The notes: generated from the letters alone by a model not told the origin. 8,997 nt of DNA from Rhodospirillales bacterium (GCA_028866445.1 JAGWIE010000044.1:1-8997), one strand, 5' to 3'. Shown: positions 1 through 7,452, numbered from the stretch's first letter. Made by a program: numbers and translations.

Positions 1-1830
1 GTGGTGGATATCCGCGCCGTCGAGGTCACCCGCGAAGGTGGTGGACTGTTCCCCGTGGCCCACCGTGAGCAGATTCGCGCGCGCGGCCCTTCCGTACGGG
101 CTGATCTTCCGGCTGGCGTTTGGCGGGATGGGAACGAGCCATTGCCGCCGCTGCCTTCGGCGAACTCCTCCTCGCCCTTCGCGGGCATTTACCGTTACGA
201 CGAGTATGACCGCGACTTTCTGCGCCAGCGCGCGGCAATTTTTGGCGAGCAGGTGGAGCGCCGGCGCAAAGGTGAGCTTTCGGAGGACGAATTTAAACCG
301 CTGCGGTTGATGAACGGCGTTTACCTGCAATTGCACGCTTACATGCTGCGCATCGCCATCCCTTACGGTGTGCTGAGTGCCACGCAGTTGCGCCAGCTGG
401 CCTATGTGGGGCGGCATTACGACCGTGGTTACGGCCATTTCACCACGCGCCAGAACATTCAGTTCAACTGGCTGCGGCTGGAAGATGTGCCCGCTGCCCT
501 GGCCGCCTTGGCTGAGGCTGATATTCACGGCATCCAGACCAGCGGCAATTGCATCCGCAACACCACCACGGATGAGTTTGCCGGGGCGGCGGCGGATGAA
601 ATTGTTGACCCCCGCCTTTACGCCGAAATCATTCGCCAATGGTCCACGGACCATCCTGAATTCACGTATCTTCCCCGCAAGTTTAAAATCGCCATCGTCG
701 GCGCCGGGCATGACCGGGCCGCCGTGCGCGTGCATGACATCGGCATCGAGGCTTACCGGAACGCAGCAGGCGCGCCGGTATTCCGCATTTTCGCGGGCGG
801 CGGCCTGGGCCGCACGCCTTACGTGGCGGTGCAGTTGCGAGAGGACCTGCCGGTGCCGGAATTGCTGCGCTATTGCGAGGCGATTCTGCGCGTCTATAAC
901 GCCCTTGGCCGACGCGACAACATGTATAAGGCCCGCATCAAAATCCTCATCCGCGAGATGAAGCCCGAGGCTTTCATCAAAATGGTTGAGGATGAATATG
1001 CCAGCCTGCCCGAAGATTACTGCACACTCACCGATGAAATGGTGCAGGCGGTGGCAGCACGTTTCCCGGTGCCGGAGTTCCCCCGGCAAGACACAGGCGT
1101 GCTGAAATCAGCTTTGCTGGATGACCGCGCGCTTGCCCGCTGGGTGAAGCAGAACACCCACCCGCACAAGCAGCCCGGCTACATCTCCGCGGTTATTTCC
1201 TTAAAGCCGGTGGGCGGCATCGCGGGCGATGCGAGTGCCGACGAGATGGACGTGGTGGCGGACCTCGCGGATAAATACTCGCTGGGTGAAATCCGTGTGT
1301 CGCATGTGCAAAACCTGGTTTTGCCGCATGTGGCCAAGGATGATCTACCTGCCTTGTTCCGCGACCTCGTGAAAGCTGGCCTTGCCACGGATAATATCGG
1401 GCTGGTGACGGATATCATCGCCTGCCCGGGCATGGATTATTGCGCCTTGGCCACGGCGCGTTCCATTCCTTTGGCGCAGCGCATCGCCGAACGGCTGGAG
1501 CCGAAACAACACGAAATCGGCACGCTGCATGTGAACATCTCCGGCTGCATCAATGCCTGCGGGCATCACCATGTTGGCCATATCGGGTTGCTCGGCGTCG
1601 ATAAAAACGGCGAGGAGGTCTATCAGATCACTCTGGGCGGTGCCGCGGATGAAAAAGCCGCCATCGGCAAGATCATCGGCCCGGCCGTGCCCACGGCAAA
1701 GGTGCCGGATGCGATAGAGGCGCTGATGGATGCTTATTTAAAGCTGCGCGAAACCGGCGAGCGTTTTATCGACACTTACCGGCGCCTGGGCGCTGAACCG
1801 TTCAAAGGGGCCATTTATGCCACTCATTAA
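1..1830 (+). CDS. cysI: DUF2849-sulfite/nitrite reductase hemoprotein fusion (5' end cut by window)
   Basis: Cytoplasmic siroheme and [4Fe-4S] enzyme that reduces sulfite to sulfide (or nitrite to ammonia) with six electrons. The cluster ligands are visible as C-x5-C (C475, C481) and C-x3-C (C516, C520). Basic active-site residues fit R117 (YMLRIAIP), R186 (SGNCIRN), K227 and K229 (PRKFK), with spacing close to known family members; TTRQNIQ lies at 148-154. The usual N-terminus of alphaproteobacterial homologues (IYRYDEYDRDF) only begins near residue 63. Residues 1-38 resemble the C-terminal end of DUF2849 (FPVAHREQIRARGPSVRADL), followed by a Pro/Ser-rich linker. There is no in-frame ATG before residue 104, so I read a fused protein entering from upstream; the GTG at base 1 is probably not the start. 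The downstream DUF934 gene overlaps by 14 nt. Sulfite is favoured over nitrite because of DUF934 and cysK next door. No reductase flavoprotein partner is visible, so the electron donor is unknown. Confidence 0.93.
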   Translation: MVDIRAVEVTREGGGLFPVAHREQIRARGPSVRADLPAGVWRDGNEPLPPLPSANSSSPFAGIYRYDEYDRDFLRQRAAIFGEQVERRRKGELSEDEFKPLRLMNGVYLQLHAYMLRIAIPYGVLSATQLRQLAYVGRHYDRGYGHFTTRQNIQFNWLRLEDVPAALAALAEADIHGIQTSGNCIRNTTTDEFAGAAADEIVDPRLYAEIIRQWSTDHPEFTYLPRKFKIAIVGAGHDRAAVRVHDIGIEAYRNAAGAPVFRIFAGGGLGRTPYVAVQLREDLPVPELLRYCEAILRVYNALGRRDNMYKARIKILIREMKPEAFIKMVEDEYASLPEDYCTLTDEMVQAVAARFPVPEFPRQDTGVLKSALLDDRALARWVKQNTHPHKQPGYISAVISLKPVGGIAGDASADEMDVVADLADKYSLGEIRVSHVQNLVLPHVAKDDLPALFRDLVKAGLATDNIGLVTDIIACPGMDYCALATARSIPLAQRIAERLEPKQHEIGTLHVNISGCINACGHHHVGHIGLLGVDKNGEEVYQITLGGAADEKAAIGKIIGPAVPTAKVPDAIEALMDAYLKLRETGERFIDTYRRLGAEPFKGAIYATH

Positions 1831-2197
1831 TTCGAACGCAGAAGAAATTTCCGCTGCCCCACCCAATGCGACGCTGGCACCGGGCGCCGGGCTGGACGAG
1901 GTTTTGCCGCATCTGGGTGAATTTGCGGTCATCGCGGTGGAATTTCCCAAATTCCGCGACGGGCGGGGCTTCACCACCGCCCGCACCTTGCGGGAACACC
2001 ATGGCTATAAAGGTGATTTGCGCGCCACGGGCCATTTTCTGCCAGACCAGTTCGGCTTTTTAATCGCCTGCGGTTTCACCAGCTTTGAAACTCCGGCGGA
2101 ACATAGCCCGGCACAATTTGCCGCCGCCTTGGCCAAGCCGCACCAGCCGGGTCAGCTTCTGCGCCGCTCCCTCACACGGGCGCGGGAGGGCGTGTAA
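1817..2197 (+). CDS. DUF934 family protein of the sulfite-reduction operon
   Basis: Small soluble protein of 126 residues, the usual size for DUF934. The family signature is clear at residues 43-60 (FPKFRDGRGFTTARTLRE), followed by GYKGDLRATG and the LPDQFGFLIACGF segment. The start is an ATG 14 nt inside the end of the reductase gene, preceded by an AAAGGGG ribosome-binding site at 1804-1810, which implies translational coupling. The first 25 residues are low-complexity and not conserved. The biochemical role is not established; its constant placement beside cysI suggests an accessory role in sulfite reduction, possibly electron delivery or siroheme enzyme maturation, but that is inference. 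No transmembrane segment or metal-binding cysteine pattern is visible. Confidence 0.9.
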   Translation: MPLINSNAEEISAAPPNATLAPGAGLDEVLPHLGEFAVIAVEFPKFRDGRGFTTARTLREHHGYKGDLRATGHFLPDQFGFLIACGFTSFETPAEHSPAQFAAALAKPHQPGQLLRRSLTRAREGV

Positions 2198-2259
2198 AAT
2201 TCCGGCCTTGCACCGGGGGCATATCAGCGCGACATAACGCAAAACGCCAGGAGATAGAA

Positions 2260-3174
2260 ATGCCGGTCAGCTCCGTTCTGGATACCATTGGCAACACGCC
2301 ACATATCCGTCTCTCCCGCCTGTTTCCTGATGCCAGTGTCTGGGTCAAATCTGAGCGCGGCAACCCTGGCGGCTCCATCAAAGACCGTATCGCGCTCGCG
2401 ATGATCGAAGCGGCGGAGCGGGATGGGCTGCTGAAACCTGGCGGGCTGATCATTGAGCCGACTTCGGGTAATACCGGCGTAGGCCTCGCCCTCGTCGCGG
2501 CGGTGAGGGGCTATAAGCTCATCCTGGTGATGCCGGAAAGCATGTCGTTGGAACGCCGCCGGTTGATGCAAGCTTACGGTGCCAGCTTCGACCTCACGCC
2601 CAAAGAAAAGGGCATGAAAGGTGCCATTGCCCGCGCGATGGAATTGCAGGCGCAAAACCCTGGCGCGTTTATTCCACAGCAATTCGAGAATCCGGCGAAT
2701 ATCGAGGTGCATGCCCGCACCACCGCGCAGGAAATTCTGAAGGATTTCCCGGAAGGGCTGGATGTCATCATCTCAGGCGTCGGCACTGGCGGGCACATCA
2801 CCGCCTGTGCGGAGGTGCTGAAGAAACATTGGCCTAACTTAAAAGTTTTTGCGGTGGAGCCCTCCGCCTCGCCGGTGCTCTCTGGTGGCTCGCCCTCGCC
2901 GCATCCCATTCAGGGCATTGGTGCTGGCTTTGTGCCGGATAATTTCCACCCCGCCGCGATTGACGGCATCATCACCGTGGAAGGCGACGCCGCCAAGGAT
3001 TACGCCCGCCAATCCGCTGCGAAGGAAGGTTTGCTGGTTGGCATCTCCTCCGGTGCCACGTTGGCCGCGATCGCCAAGAAGCTGCCGGAGCTACCCGCCG
3101 GTTCGCGGATATTGGGTTTTAATTACGACACGGGCGAGCGTTACCTTTCCGTGCCGGATTTCCTGCCGGGCTAA
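2260..3174 (+). CDS. cysK: Cysteine synthase A-type, O-acetylserine (thiol)-lyase
   Basis: Cytoplasmic PLP enzyme that makes L-cysteine from O-acetyl-L-serine and sulfide. The PLP lysine is K41 in NPGGSIKDR. The substrate loop TSGNTG is at 68-73, the phosphate-binding glycine loop GVGTGGH at 173-179, and GISSGA at 261-266. Segments QFENPAN, IQGIGAGF and GERYLS are typical of CysK rather than CysM or cystathionine beta-synthase, and there is no extra regulatory domain in the 304 residues. Two family positions differ: HARTTAQEI has Ala where CysK usually has Gly (TTGPEI), and GTGGHIT is followed by Ala rather than the common Gly. The ATG has a good AGGAGA ribosome-binding site at 2249-2254. The 62-nt gap from DUF934 could hold a weak promoter (TTGCAC at 2208 and CATAAC at 2233, spacing 19), so it may be read from the upstream operon, from its own start, or both. 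Its stop codon overlaps the converging permease gene. Confidence 0.95.
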   Translation: MPVSSVLDTIGNTPHIRLSRLFPDASVWVKSERGNPGGSIKDRIALAMIEAAERDGLLKPGGLIIEPTSGNTGVGLALVAAVRGYKLILVMPESMSLERRRLMQAYGASFDLTPKEKGMKGAIARAMELQAQNPGAFIPQQFENPANIEVHARTTAQEILKDFPEGLDVIISGVGTGGHITACAEVLKKHWPNLKVFAVEPSASPVLSGGSPSPHPIQGIGAGFVPDNFHPAAIDGIITVEGDAAKDYARQSAAKEGLLVGISSGATLAAIAKKLPELPAGSRILGFNYDTGERYLSVPDFLPG

Positions 3175-4001
3175 GATACAGCCTCGCGGCGGTGCGTTAC
3201 CGCCACATTCACCAGCGCCAGTACCATGCCGCCCAGAAAGATGAAGGTGGAGAGCACAAACACCTGTGGCGGCATACCAACCTTCACCGCGCCATAAACC
3301 CATAGCGGGAAGGTGAGCGTCTGCCCCGCGACAAAAGAGGTGATGATCAAGTCGTCGATTGAGAGCAGGAAGCACAGCATACAGGCGCCAATAATGCCTG
3401 GCAGAATCAGCGGGAAGGTCACGGTCCAGAACGCCACCCAGGGCGAGGCACCCAAATCCGCCGCGGCGCGGTCCAGCGCACGGTCCAGCCCGGAAACACG
3501 GGCACGGATCACCACCACCGCGAAAGCGAGGTTGAAGGCCACGTGCGCGATGAAAATCGTCAGTAGCCCGCGCGGCAGGTTCAACGCCAGAAACAGCGAG
3601 AGCAGCGAGGCGCCAACCACCACTGCGGGTGCGGCAATATCCGCGAAGATAACCAGGTCAGTCGCAGATTTGCCCCAAAACCTGTAACGCGCCAGCGCCA
3701 GCGCCAGCGGCGTGCCGATAATGGATGAAATAACCGCGCTGCCCACCGCCACTTCCAGCGAATGAATGAGCGCGCCGGTTAGATCCTGAATCCCGAACGC
3801 GTCGCGATAATTGGCAAAGGTGAAATGCAGCCAGTTGAGCGCGATGCGCCCGGCAGGGGCATAGTTGAAGCTGAACACCACCATCACGCCAATGGGCAGC
3901 ATGGTGTAGAGGATCATGGCCCAGGTGAAGCAGGCCAAAATCCGCTCACCTAGGCGGCTGGGCTTATGCGCGGAGGGCATGGGCGATACCGTGGTGCTCA
4001 T
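3171..4001 (-). CDS. Polyamine-type ABC transporter permease 2 (PotC/PotI-like)
   Basis: Inner-membrane permease half of a spermidine/putrescine-type ABC importer, 276 residues. Hydrophobic segments are seen near 22-45, 83-104, 116-140, 146-166, 197-215 and 246-268, giving six helices. The cytoplasmic coupling loop (EAA motif) is at about 178-206 (RAAADLGASPWVAFW then FPLILPG), where the ATPase docks. The FLLSIDDLIITSF segment just after it is characteristic of PotC/PotI proteins. The start ATG overlaps the stop of the preceding permease as ATGA (3998-4001), with an AGGAGT site at 4014-4009, so translation is coupled. It is the last gene of the operon. Its TAG stop shares bases with the cysK stop on the other strand, and no terminator hairpin sits between them. 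The transported substrate cannot be read from this subunit. Confidence 0.92.
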   Translation of the reverse strand: MSTTVSPMPSAHKPSRLGERILACFTWAMILYTMLPIGVMVVFSFNYAPAGRIALNWLHFTFANYRDAFGIQDLTGALIHSLEVAVGSAVISSIIGTPLALALARYRFWGKSATDLVIFADIAAPAVVVGASLLSLFLALNLPRGLLTIFIAHVAFNLAFAVVVIRARVSGLDRALDRAAADLGASPWVAFWTVTFPLILPGIIGACMLCFLLSIDDLIITSFVAGQTLTFPLWVYGAVKVGMPPQVFVLSTFIFLGGMVLALVNVAVTHRREAVS

Positions 4002-4858
4002 GCCGCATACTCCTGGATAGCTTCCGTGCCGAACGCTTTTGAGTAAAGCAGAATGGCAATCATCAGCATCAGCATCAATATGGAAGAAAGTGCCGCGGCC
4101 ATCGGGTAATCCTGGTTCTCAAAGAATGAATCCTGGATGATATTGCCGATCATGTAAGTGCCTGGCCCGCCCAGCAGTGCTGCGTTCACAAAGTCACCGA
4201 CATTGGTGACAAACACGAGCAGAAAGCCGGCGAAAACGCCTGGTGCCGAGAGCGGCAGAATGATCTTCATGAAGGCGGTGGCAGGGGAGGCGTAAAGATC
4301 GTTCGCGGCGCGCACCAGTCGCCGGTCGATCTTTTCCAACACCACGTAGAGCGGCAGCACGTAATAAGCGAAGGAATTATAAACCAGCCCGCCGATCACC
4401 GCCCATTGCGTTGAGAGCAGATGAAAATTCTGCGGTAACAGCCCAATCGCTTTCAGCGGGCCAAGTACGAAGCCTTGGTCGGAGAGAATAAACTCCCATG
4501 CCAGCACGCGAATAACGAAAGAAACAAAGAACGGCAGCATAATGAGAAATAAATAGGTGCTTTTATGTCGGCCGCCGTAAAACGCGATCCAGTACGCCAC
4601 CGGGTAAGCAACCGCCAGCGTAATTACGGTTGATGCGGTTCCGTACCAGAAAGACCGCGCGAAAGCATCTTCGTAACTCGTAAATCCCGTCACGAACTCC
4701 TGGAAGTTGTCGGATATGGTGTAGCCGGAAAGCGGGTCGCCCACCGCCAGCGCCATCCCCAGCATTGAAGCAAGCGGGATAATAAAGAACACGATGAGAT
4801 AAACCCAGCTCGGCAGGCTGAGCAGATAAGGAGCCAGTTTTCCGCGCAGCCGCCGCAT
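3998..4858 (-). CDS. Polyamine-type ABC transporter permease 1 (PotB/PotH-like)
   Basis: Inner-membrane permease, 286 residues, pairing with the downstream permease to form the translocation pore. Hydrophobic helices lie near 17-37, 72-93, 102-120, 150-173, 205-222 and 255-273. The EAA coupling motif is at about 183-211 (RAANDLYASPATAFMK, then LPLSAPGVFAG); it has Tyr where the family usually has Gly in DLGAS. The following GDFVNAALLGGP segment is typical of PotB/PotH. The ATG at 4858 has a GGAG site at 4870-4867, eight bases upstream, and lies 15 nt after the binding-protein stop. The gene ends in the ATGA overlap with the next permease, fixing both boundaries. Confidence 0.92.
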   Translation of the reverse strand: MRRLRGKLAPYLLSLPSWVYLIVFFIIPLASMLGMALAVGDPLSGYTISDNFQEFVTGFTSYEDAFARSFWYGTASTVITLAVAYPVAYWIAFYGGRHKSTYLFLIMLPFFVSFVIRVLAWEFILSDQGFVLGPLKAIGLLPQNFHLLSTQWAVIGGLVYNSFAYYVLPLYVVLEKIDRRLVRAANDLYASPATAFMKIILPLSAPGVFAGFLLVFVTNVGDFVNAALLGGPGTYMIGNIIQDSFFENQDYPMAAALSSILMLMLMIAILLYSKAFGTEAIQEYAA

Positions 4859-4873
4859 TGGTTTATCTCCGCC

Positions 4874-6100
4874 TTAGCCTTGAACGACCGGATTGAAGGT
4901 ATTCAGCCATTTCTGATACTCGGCATAGTTCTTGAAGGCATAGAATTCATGCACCCTGGCAAGCTCGGAGGCGGGCGGGAACACCAACGGCGAATTCGCC
5001 ACCGCGGGATCCTTGATGACGTTCAGGATATAATCCTGTGCAGCCGGAACCGGGCAGATATAGTTCACATAGTCCTCAACCAGCCCCGCCACTTCCGGCG
5101 TGTAATAATAGTTCATCCAGTCCAGCGCGGAGAGCGGGTTTGATGCGCCGACGGGGATGCACATATTATCGTGCCAGATCGTAGCGCCCTCTTTAGGGAC
5201 CACGAATTTCAGGTCGGTATAGCCCTTGCCATTGGCCTGATAGATATCGCCAGACCATGCCATGGTGATCCAGATATCACCGTTTTCCAGCGCGTTGATA
5301 TAGCTCTGGTCGTAATATTGCCGCACCAGCCCTTTGGCTTTCTGGTCCTGCAAAGCGGCGGCGGCTTTTTGCCAATCATCCGGGGTGGAGGTGGTGGGGT
5401 TGATCCCCAGCTTATACAGGCCAAAAGCGCCGATCTCGTTTACATCTGAGAACATGCCGATATGCCCGGCGAAAGCGGGGTCCCAGAGATCGTCAATGCT
5501 GGTGATCTCACGCTTGGTCAGCTTCGGGTTGTACCCAATGCCCGTCAGGCCAGACTGCCAAACCATGCTATGCTTGTTGCCAGGATCATAAGGCGGGTTC
5601 TTCACGCTGGGGCCGGCATATTTGTCGAAATTCGGCACCTTCTCGCGCCAAAGCGGCACCAGCCAATTCTGCATCAGCATTTCGGTGAGGTACCAGCCAT
5701 CGGTCATCACGATCATGTCGTATCCGGTTGGCGAGCCGGATTTCAGCACCGGTGCAACCTTTGCGTAGAAGGAGGGATCATCCTGGATCACTTCGTCATA
5801 GGTCACCTTGATGCCGGTTTGTTTGCTAAAAGCATTAAGGGTTGGGTGAGTCTTCCCGTCGGATGAAACGTCGATATAAAGCGGCCAGTTGGCGAATACG
5901 AACTCCTTGGTCGGCACCTGTTTGGCCCACCAGGCTTTCCAGTCGGTCACTGTTTCCGCCCGGGCGATCTGCGGCGCGAGGGCAGCCATCAGTGCGGCAC
6001 CGGAGCCGCGTAGAAAGTTTTGCCGGGTCAGGCGCGGTTGCGTCAGCCCACGGTAGAATGCCTGGGTATTGTCCCGGCCGTTCTGGTCGTCTTGGCTCAT
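4874..6100 (-). CDS. Polyamine-type ABC transporter substrate-binding protein (PotD/PotF family)
   Basis: Periplasmic solute-binding protein, 408 residues from the chosen start. An N-terminal signal has a basic part (T25-R31, TRQNFLR), a hydrophobic stretch to residue 42 and a likely cleavage after A48 (ARA/ET). The layout resembles a twin-arginine signal, but the second Arg is Gln. The mature protein has PotD/PotF hallmarks: ANWPLYID at 70-77, YDMIVMTDGWYL at 127-138, WSGDIYQANG at 282-291 and WHDNMCIP at 309-316. W72, W282, D285 and D311 fall where PotF-type proteins hold the ligand, which supports a cationic amine such as putrescine or spermidine; the exact ligand is unknown. An in-frame ATG at 6223 exists, but its extra 41 residues would lie inside the ATPase gene and precede the signal. 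The ATG at 6100 has an excellent ribosome-binding site and begins 1 nt after the ATPase stop. Confidence 0.92.
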   Translation of the reverse strand: MSQDDQNGRDNTQAFYRGLTQPRLTRQNFLRGSGAALMAALAPQIARAETVTDWKAWWAKQVPTKEFVFANWPLYIDVSSDGKTHPTLNAFSKQTGIKVTYDEVIQDDPSFYAKVAPVLKSGSPTGYDMIVMTDGWYLTEMLMQNWLVPLWREKVPNFDKYAGPSVKNPPYDPGNKHSMVWQSGLTGIGYNPKLTKREITSIDDLWDPAFAGHIGMFSDVNEIGAFGLYKLGINPTTSTPDDWQKAAAALQDQKAKGLVRQYYDQSYINALENGDIWITMAWSGDIYQANGKGYTDLKFVVPKEGATIWHDNMCIPVGASNPLSALDWMNYYYTPEVAGLVEDYVNYICPVPAAQDYILNVIKDPAVANSPLVFPPASELARVHEFYAFKNYAEYQKWLNTFNPVVQG

Positions 6101-6101
6101 C

Positions 6102-7235
6102 TTACTCTCCTTCTGCGGGTTGGATCTGACTGGCGGCAACGGCGAATGTGTGGGCCGGGTTCCAGGCCAGGCGCACGGTCTCGCCAGGGGCAAGCTCTCC
6201 CGCGCGGCCTGAATTCTGGGCATAAACGCTAAGCGGCCGCCCTGTTTTGCTTTCCATCATGTATTGGCGGCTCACTCCAAGATAGACTGAAACCCCCGCC
6301 ACGGCTTCAATCACGTTCCAGCCTGGCTCCTCGCTTTCGCCAGCGGCCAGAACCAGGAATTTTTCCGGCCGCACACCTATCTTCACATCGGCGCTGTTGC
6401 TGGCGGCCAGGGCGATTGCGGGCAGCTTCACCACCGCGCCATCCTCCAGCTTCACCACCATAGTCTCGCCGCCGCGGTCCACCACCTGGCCGGGAATAAG
6501 GTTGGAGGCACCAAGAAAAGAGGCCACAAACTCCGTGCACGGATGGTCATAGACCTCTGCCGGAGTGCCCACCTGCTCGATCCTGCCCTTGGACATCACG
6601 GCAAGCCGGTCGCTCATCGCCATCGCCTCTTCCTGGTCGTGGGTCACAAACAAAAAGGTGATGCCGATTTCGCTTTGAATCCGCTTCAGCTCAATCTGCA
6701 TCTGCTTGCGCAGCTTCAAATCCAAAGCGCCCAGCGGTTCGTCGAGCAAAAGCAATTTAGGTTTGTTCACCAAGGCGCGTGCCAGCGCCACGCGCTGTGC
6801 CTGCCCGCCGGAAAGCTGGCCGGGCTTGCGTTTGATGAAGCTGGTCAGATCAACCAGCGCCAGCATGTCCCGCACGCGTGTTTCAATCTCAGCTTTCGGC
6901 AACCCTTTGCGCCGCAACCCAAAGGCGACATTTTCAAAGATATCGAGATGCGGAAACAATGCGTAGGACTGGAACACCGTGTTCACATCCCGCTTATAGG
7001 ATGGCTGGCGGCTCACATCTTCACCACCCAGATAAATCGCTCCGACGCTGGGTGATTCAAAACCACCGATCATTGAAAGTGTGGTGGACTTACCGCAACC
7101 CGAGGGGCCGAGCAGCGAGAAAAACTCCCCGCCTTTAACGGTGAGCGAAATATCGTCCACCGCCGTCCAGCCTCCGAATTGCTTGGTTACATTTTCCAGC
7201 CTTACGTCGTGGCGGTTGGAAGGTGCGGCATTCAT
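6102..7235 (-). CDS. potA: Polyamine-type ABC transporter ATPase (PotA-like)
   Basis: Cytoplasmic ATPase that powers the importer, 377 residues. Walker A is GPSGCGKST (43-51), the Q-loop glutamine is Q89, the ABC signature is LSGGQAQR (141-148), Walker B is LLLLDEP (161-167), the D-loop GALD follows, and the switch histidine is H199 in VTHDQEEA. Residues from about 240 form the TOBE_2-type C-terminal regulatory domain (SNLIPG, IGVRPEK, then a second beta-rich stretch to 372) seen in PotA/MalK-type ATPases. All catalytic residues are intact. The ATG at 7235 has a GGAG site at 7246-7243. It is the first gene of a four-gene operon (ATPase, binding protein, two permeases), so signals in the 7236-7490 region probably control the whole transporter. 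The name potA is by family; the substrate is inferred from the binding protein. Confidence 0.94.
   Translation of the reverse strand: MNAAPSNRHDVRLENVTKQFGGWTAVDDISLTVKGGEFFSLLGPSGCGKSTTLSMIGGFESPSVGAIYLGGEDVSRQPSYKRDVNTVFQSYALFPHLDIFENVAFGLRRKGLPKAEIETRVRDMLALVDLTSFIKRKPGQLSGGQAQRVALARALVNKPKLLLLDEPLGALDLKLRKQMQIELKRIQSEIGITFLFVTHDQEEAMAMSDRLAVMSKGRIEQVGTPAEVYDHPCTEFVASFLGASNLIPGQVVDRGGETMVVKLEDGAVVKLPAIALAASNSADVKIGVRPEKFLVLAAGESEEPGWNVIEAVAGVSVYLGVSRQYMMESKTGRPLSVYAQNSGRAGELAPGETVRLAWNPAHTFAVAASQIQPAEGE
6105..6114 (-). promoter_or_regulatory. Ribosome-binding site fixing the binding-protein start
   Basis: Read on the minus strand this is AGAAGGAGAG, with the AAGGAG core six bases before the ATG at 6100. 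It sits inside the last codons of the ATPase gene, whose TAA stop (6104-6102) falls between the site and the ATG. This supports coupled translation and decides against the longer upstream start at 6223. Confidence 0.75.
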
Positions 7236-7308
7236 GCGAAGGCTCCAGCTTTCATGGGGGCAGGCGTGGAAGCACCCCGCGGCTGGGCCTGCGGAGTGGG
7301 GTTTGCTG

Positions 7309-7321
7309 TTGATGTCATCAA
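7309..7321. repeat. 13-bp perfect palindrome, candidate operator
   Basis: TTGATG-T-CATCAA is a perfect inverted repeat with 6-bp arms and a single central base, about 74 bp upstream of the ATPase start. Size and symmetry fit a dimeric regulator site in the leader of the transporter operon. No second copy is seen in the window, and I do not recognise the regulator. Confidence 0.4.
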
Positions 7322-7339
7322 TGTTCGGCCGATTAGATG

Positions 7340-7370
7340 AAAAATGTGGCAGGCGCGGGTACAGCCTGCC
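7340..7370 (-). terminator. Terminator-like hairpin in the transporter leader
   Basis: On the minus strand GGCAGGC (7370-7364) pairs with GCCTGCC (7354-7348) around a 9-nt loop, followed by ACA and five T's (7344-7340). This is a 7-bp GC-rich stem with a short T-run, close to a factor-independent terminator, although the T-run starts three bases late. It lies upstream of the ATPase start, so if the operon promoter is near 7460 it would act as an attenuator; otherwise it could end a short RNA. Confidence 0.4.
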
Positions 7371-7379
7371 GGTGCCATT

Positions 7380-7430
7380 TCAGCCAGCAAACGCCAAACC
7401 CCTGTGTTGTAGTTTCCTGCTCGGCTTCAA
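7380..7430 (-). CDS. Possible 16-residue leader peptide before the hairpin
   Basis: A TTG-initiated frame of 17 codons including TGA, read as MKPSRKLQHRGLAFAG. It has a strong GGAGAGG ribosome-binding site at 7445-7439, eight bases before the TTG, and its stop falls 9 nt before the terminator-like stem. The peptide is basic (K2, R5, K6, H9, R10). Position, spacing and composition resemble an attenuation leader peptide. The start codon is weak and the frame is so short that chance is a real possibility. Confidence 0.22.
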   Translation of the reverse strand: MKPSRKLQHRGLAFAG

Positions 7431-7452
7431 ACCGAAATCCTCTCCGGTTGCA

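Noticed and set aside
6101..6223. Longer N-terminus for the binding protein, starting at the ATG at 6223
   Set aside because: The extra 41 residues lie within the ATPase coding sequence and precede the export signal; the ATG at 6100 has a much better ribosome-binding site.
7255..7310. GCAAACC stretch on the minus strand recalling the GEMM cyclic-di-GMP riboswitch
   Set aside because: The required tetraloop hairpin and the downstream GGACGCAAAGCC-type core are absent, so the resemblance is limited to a few bases.
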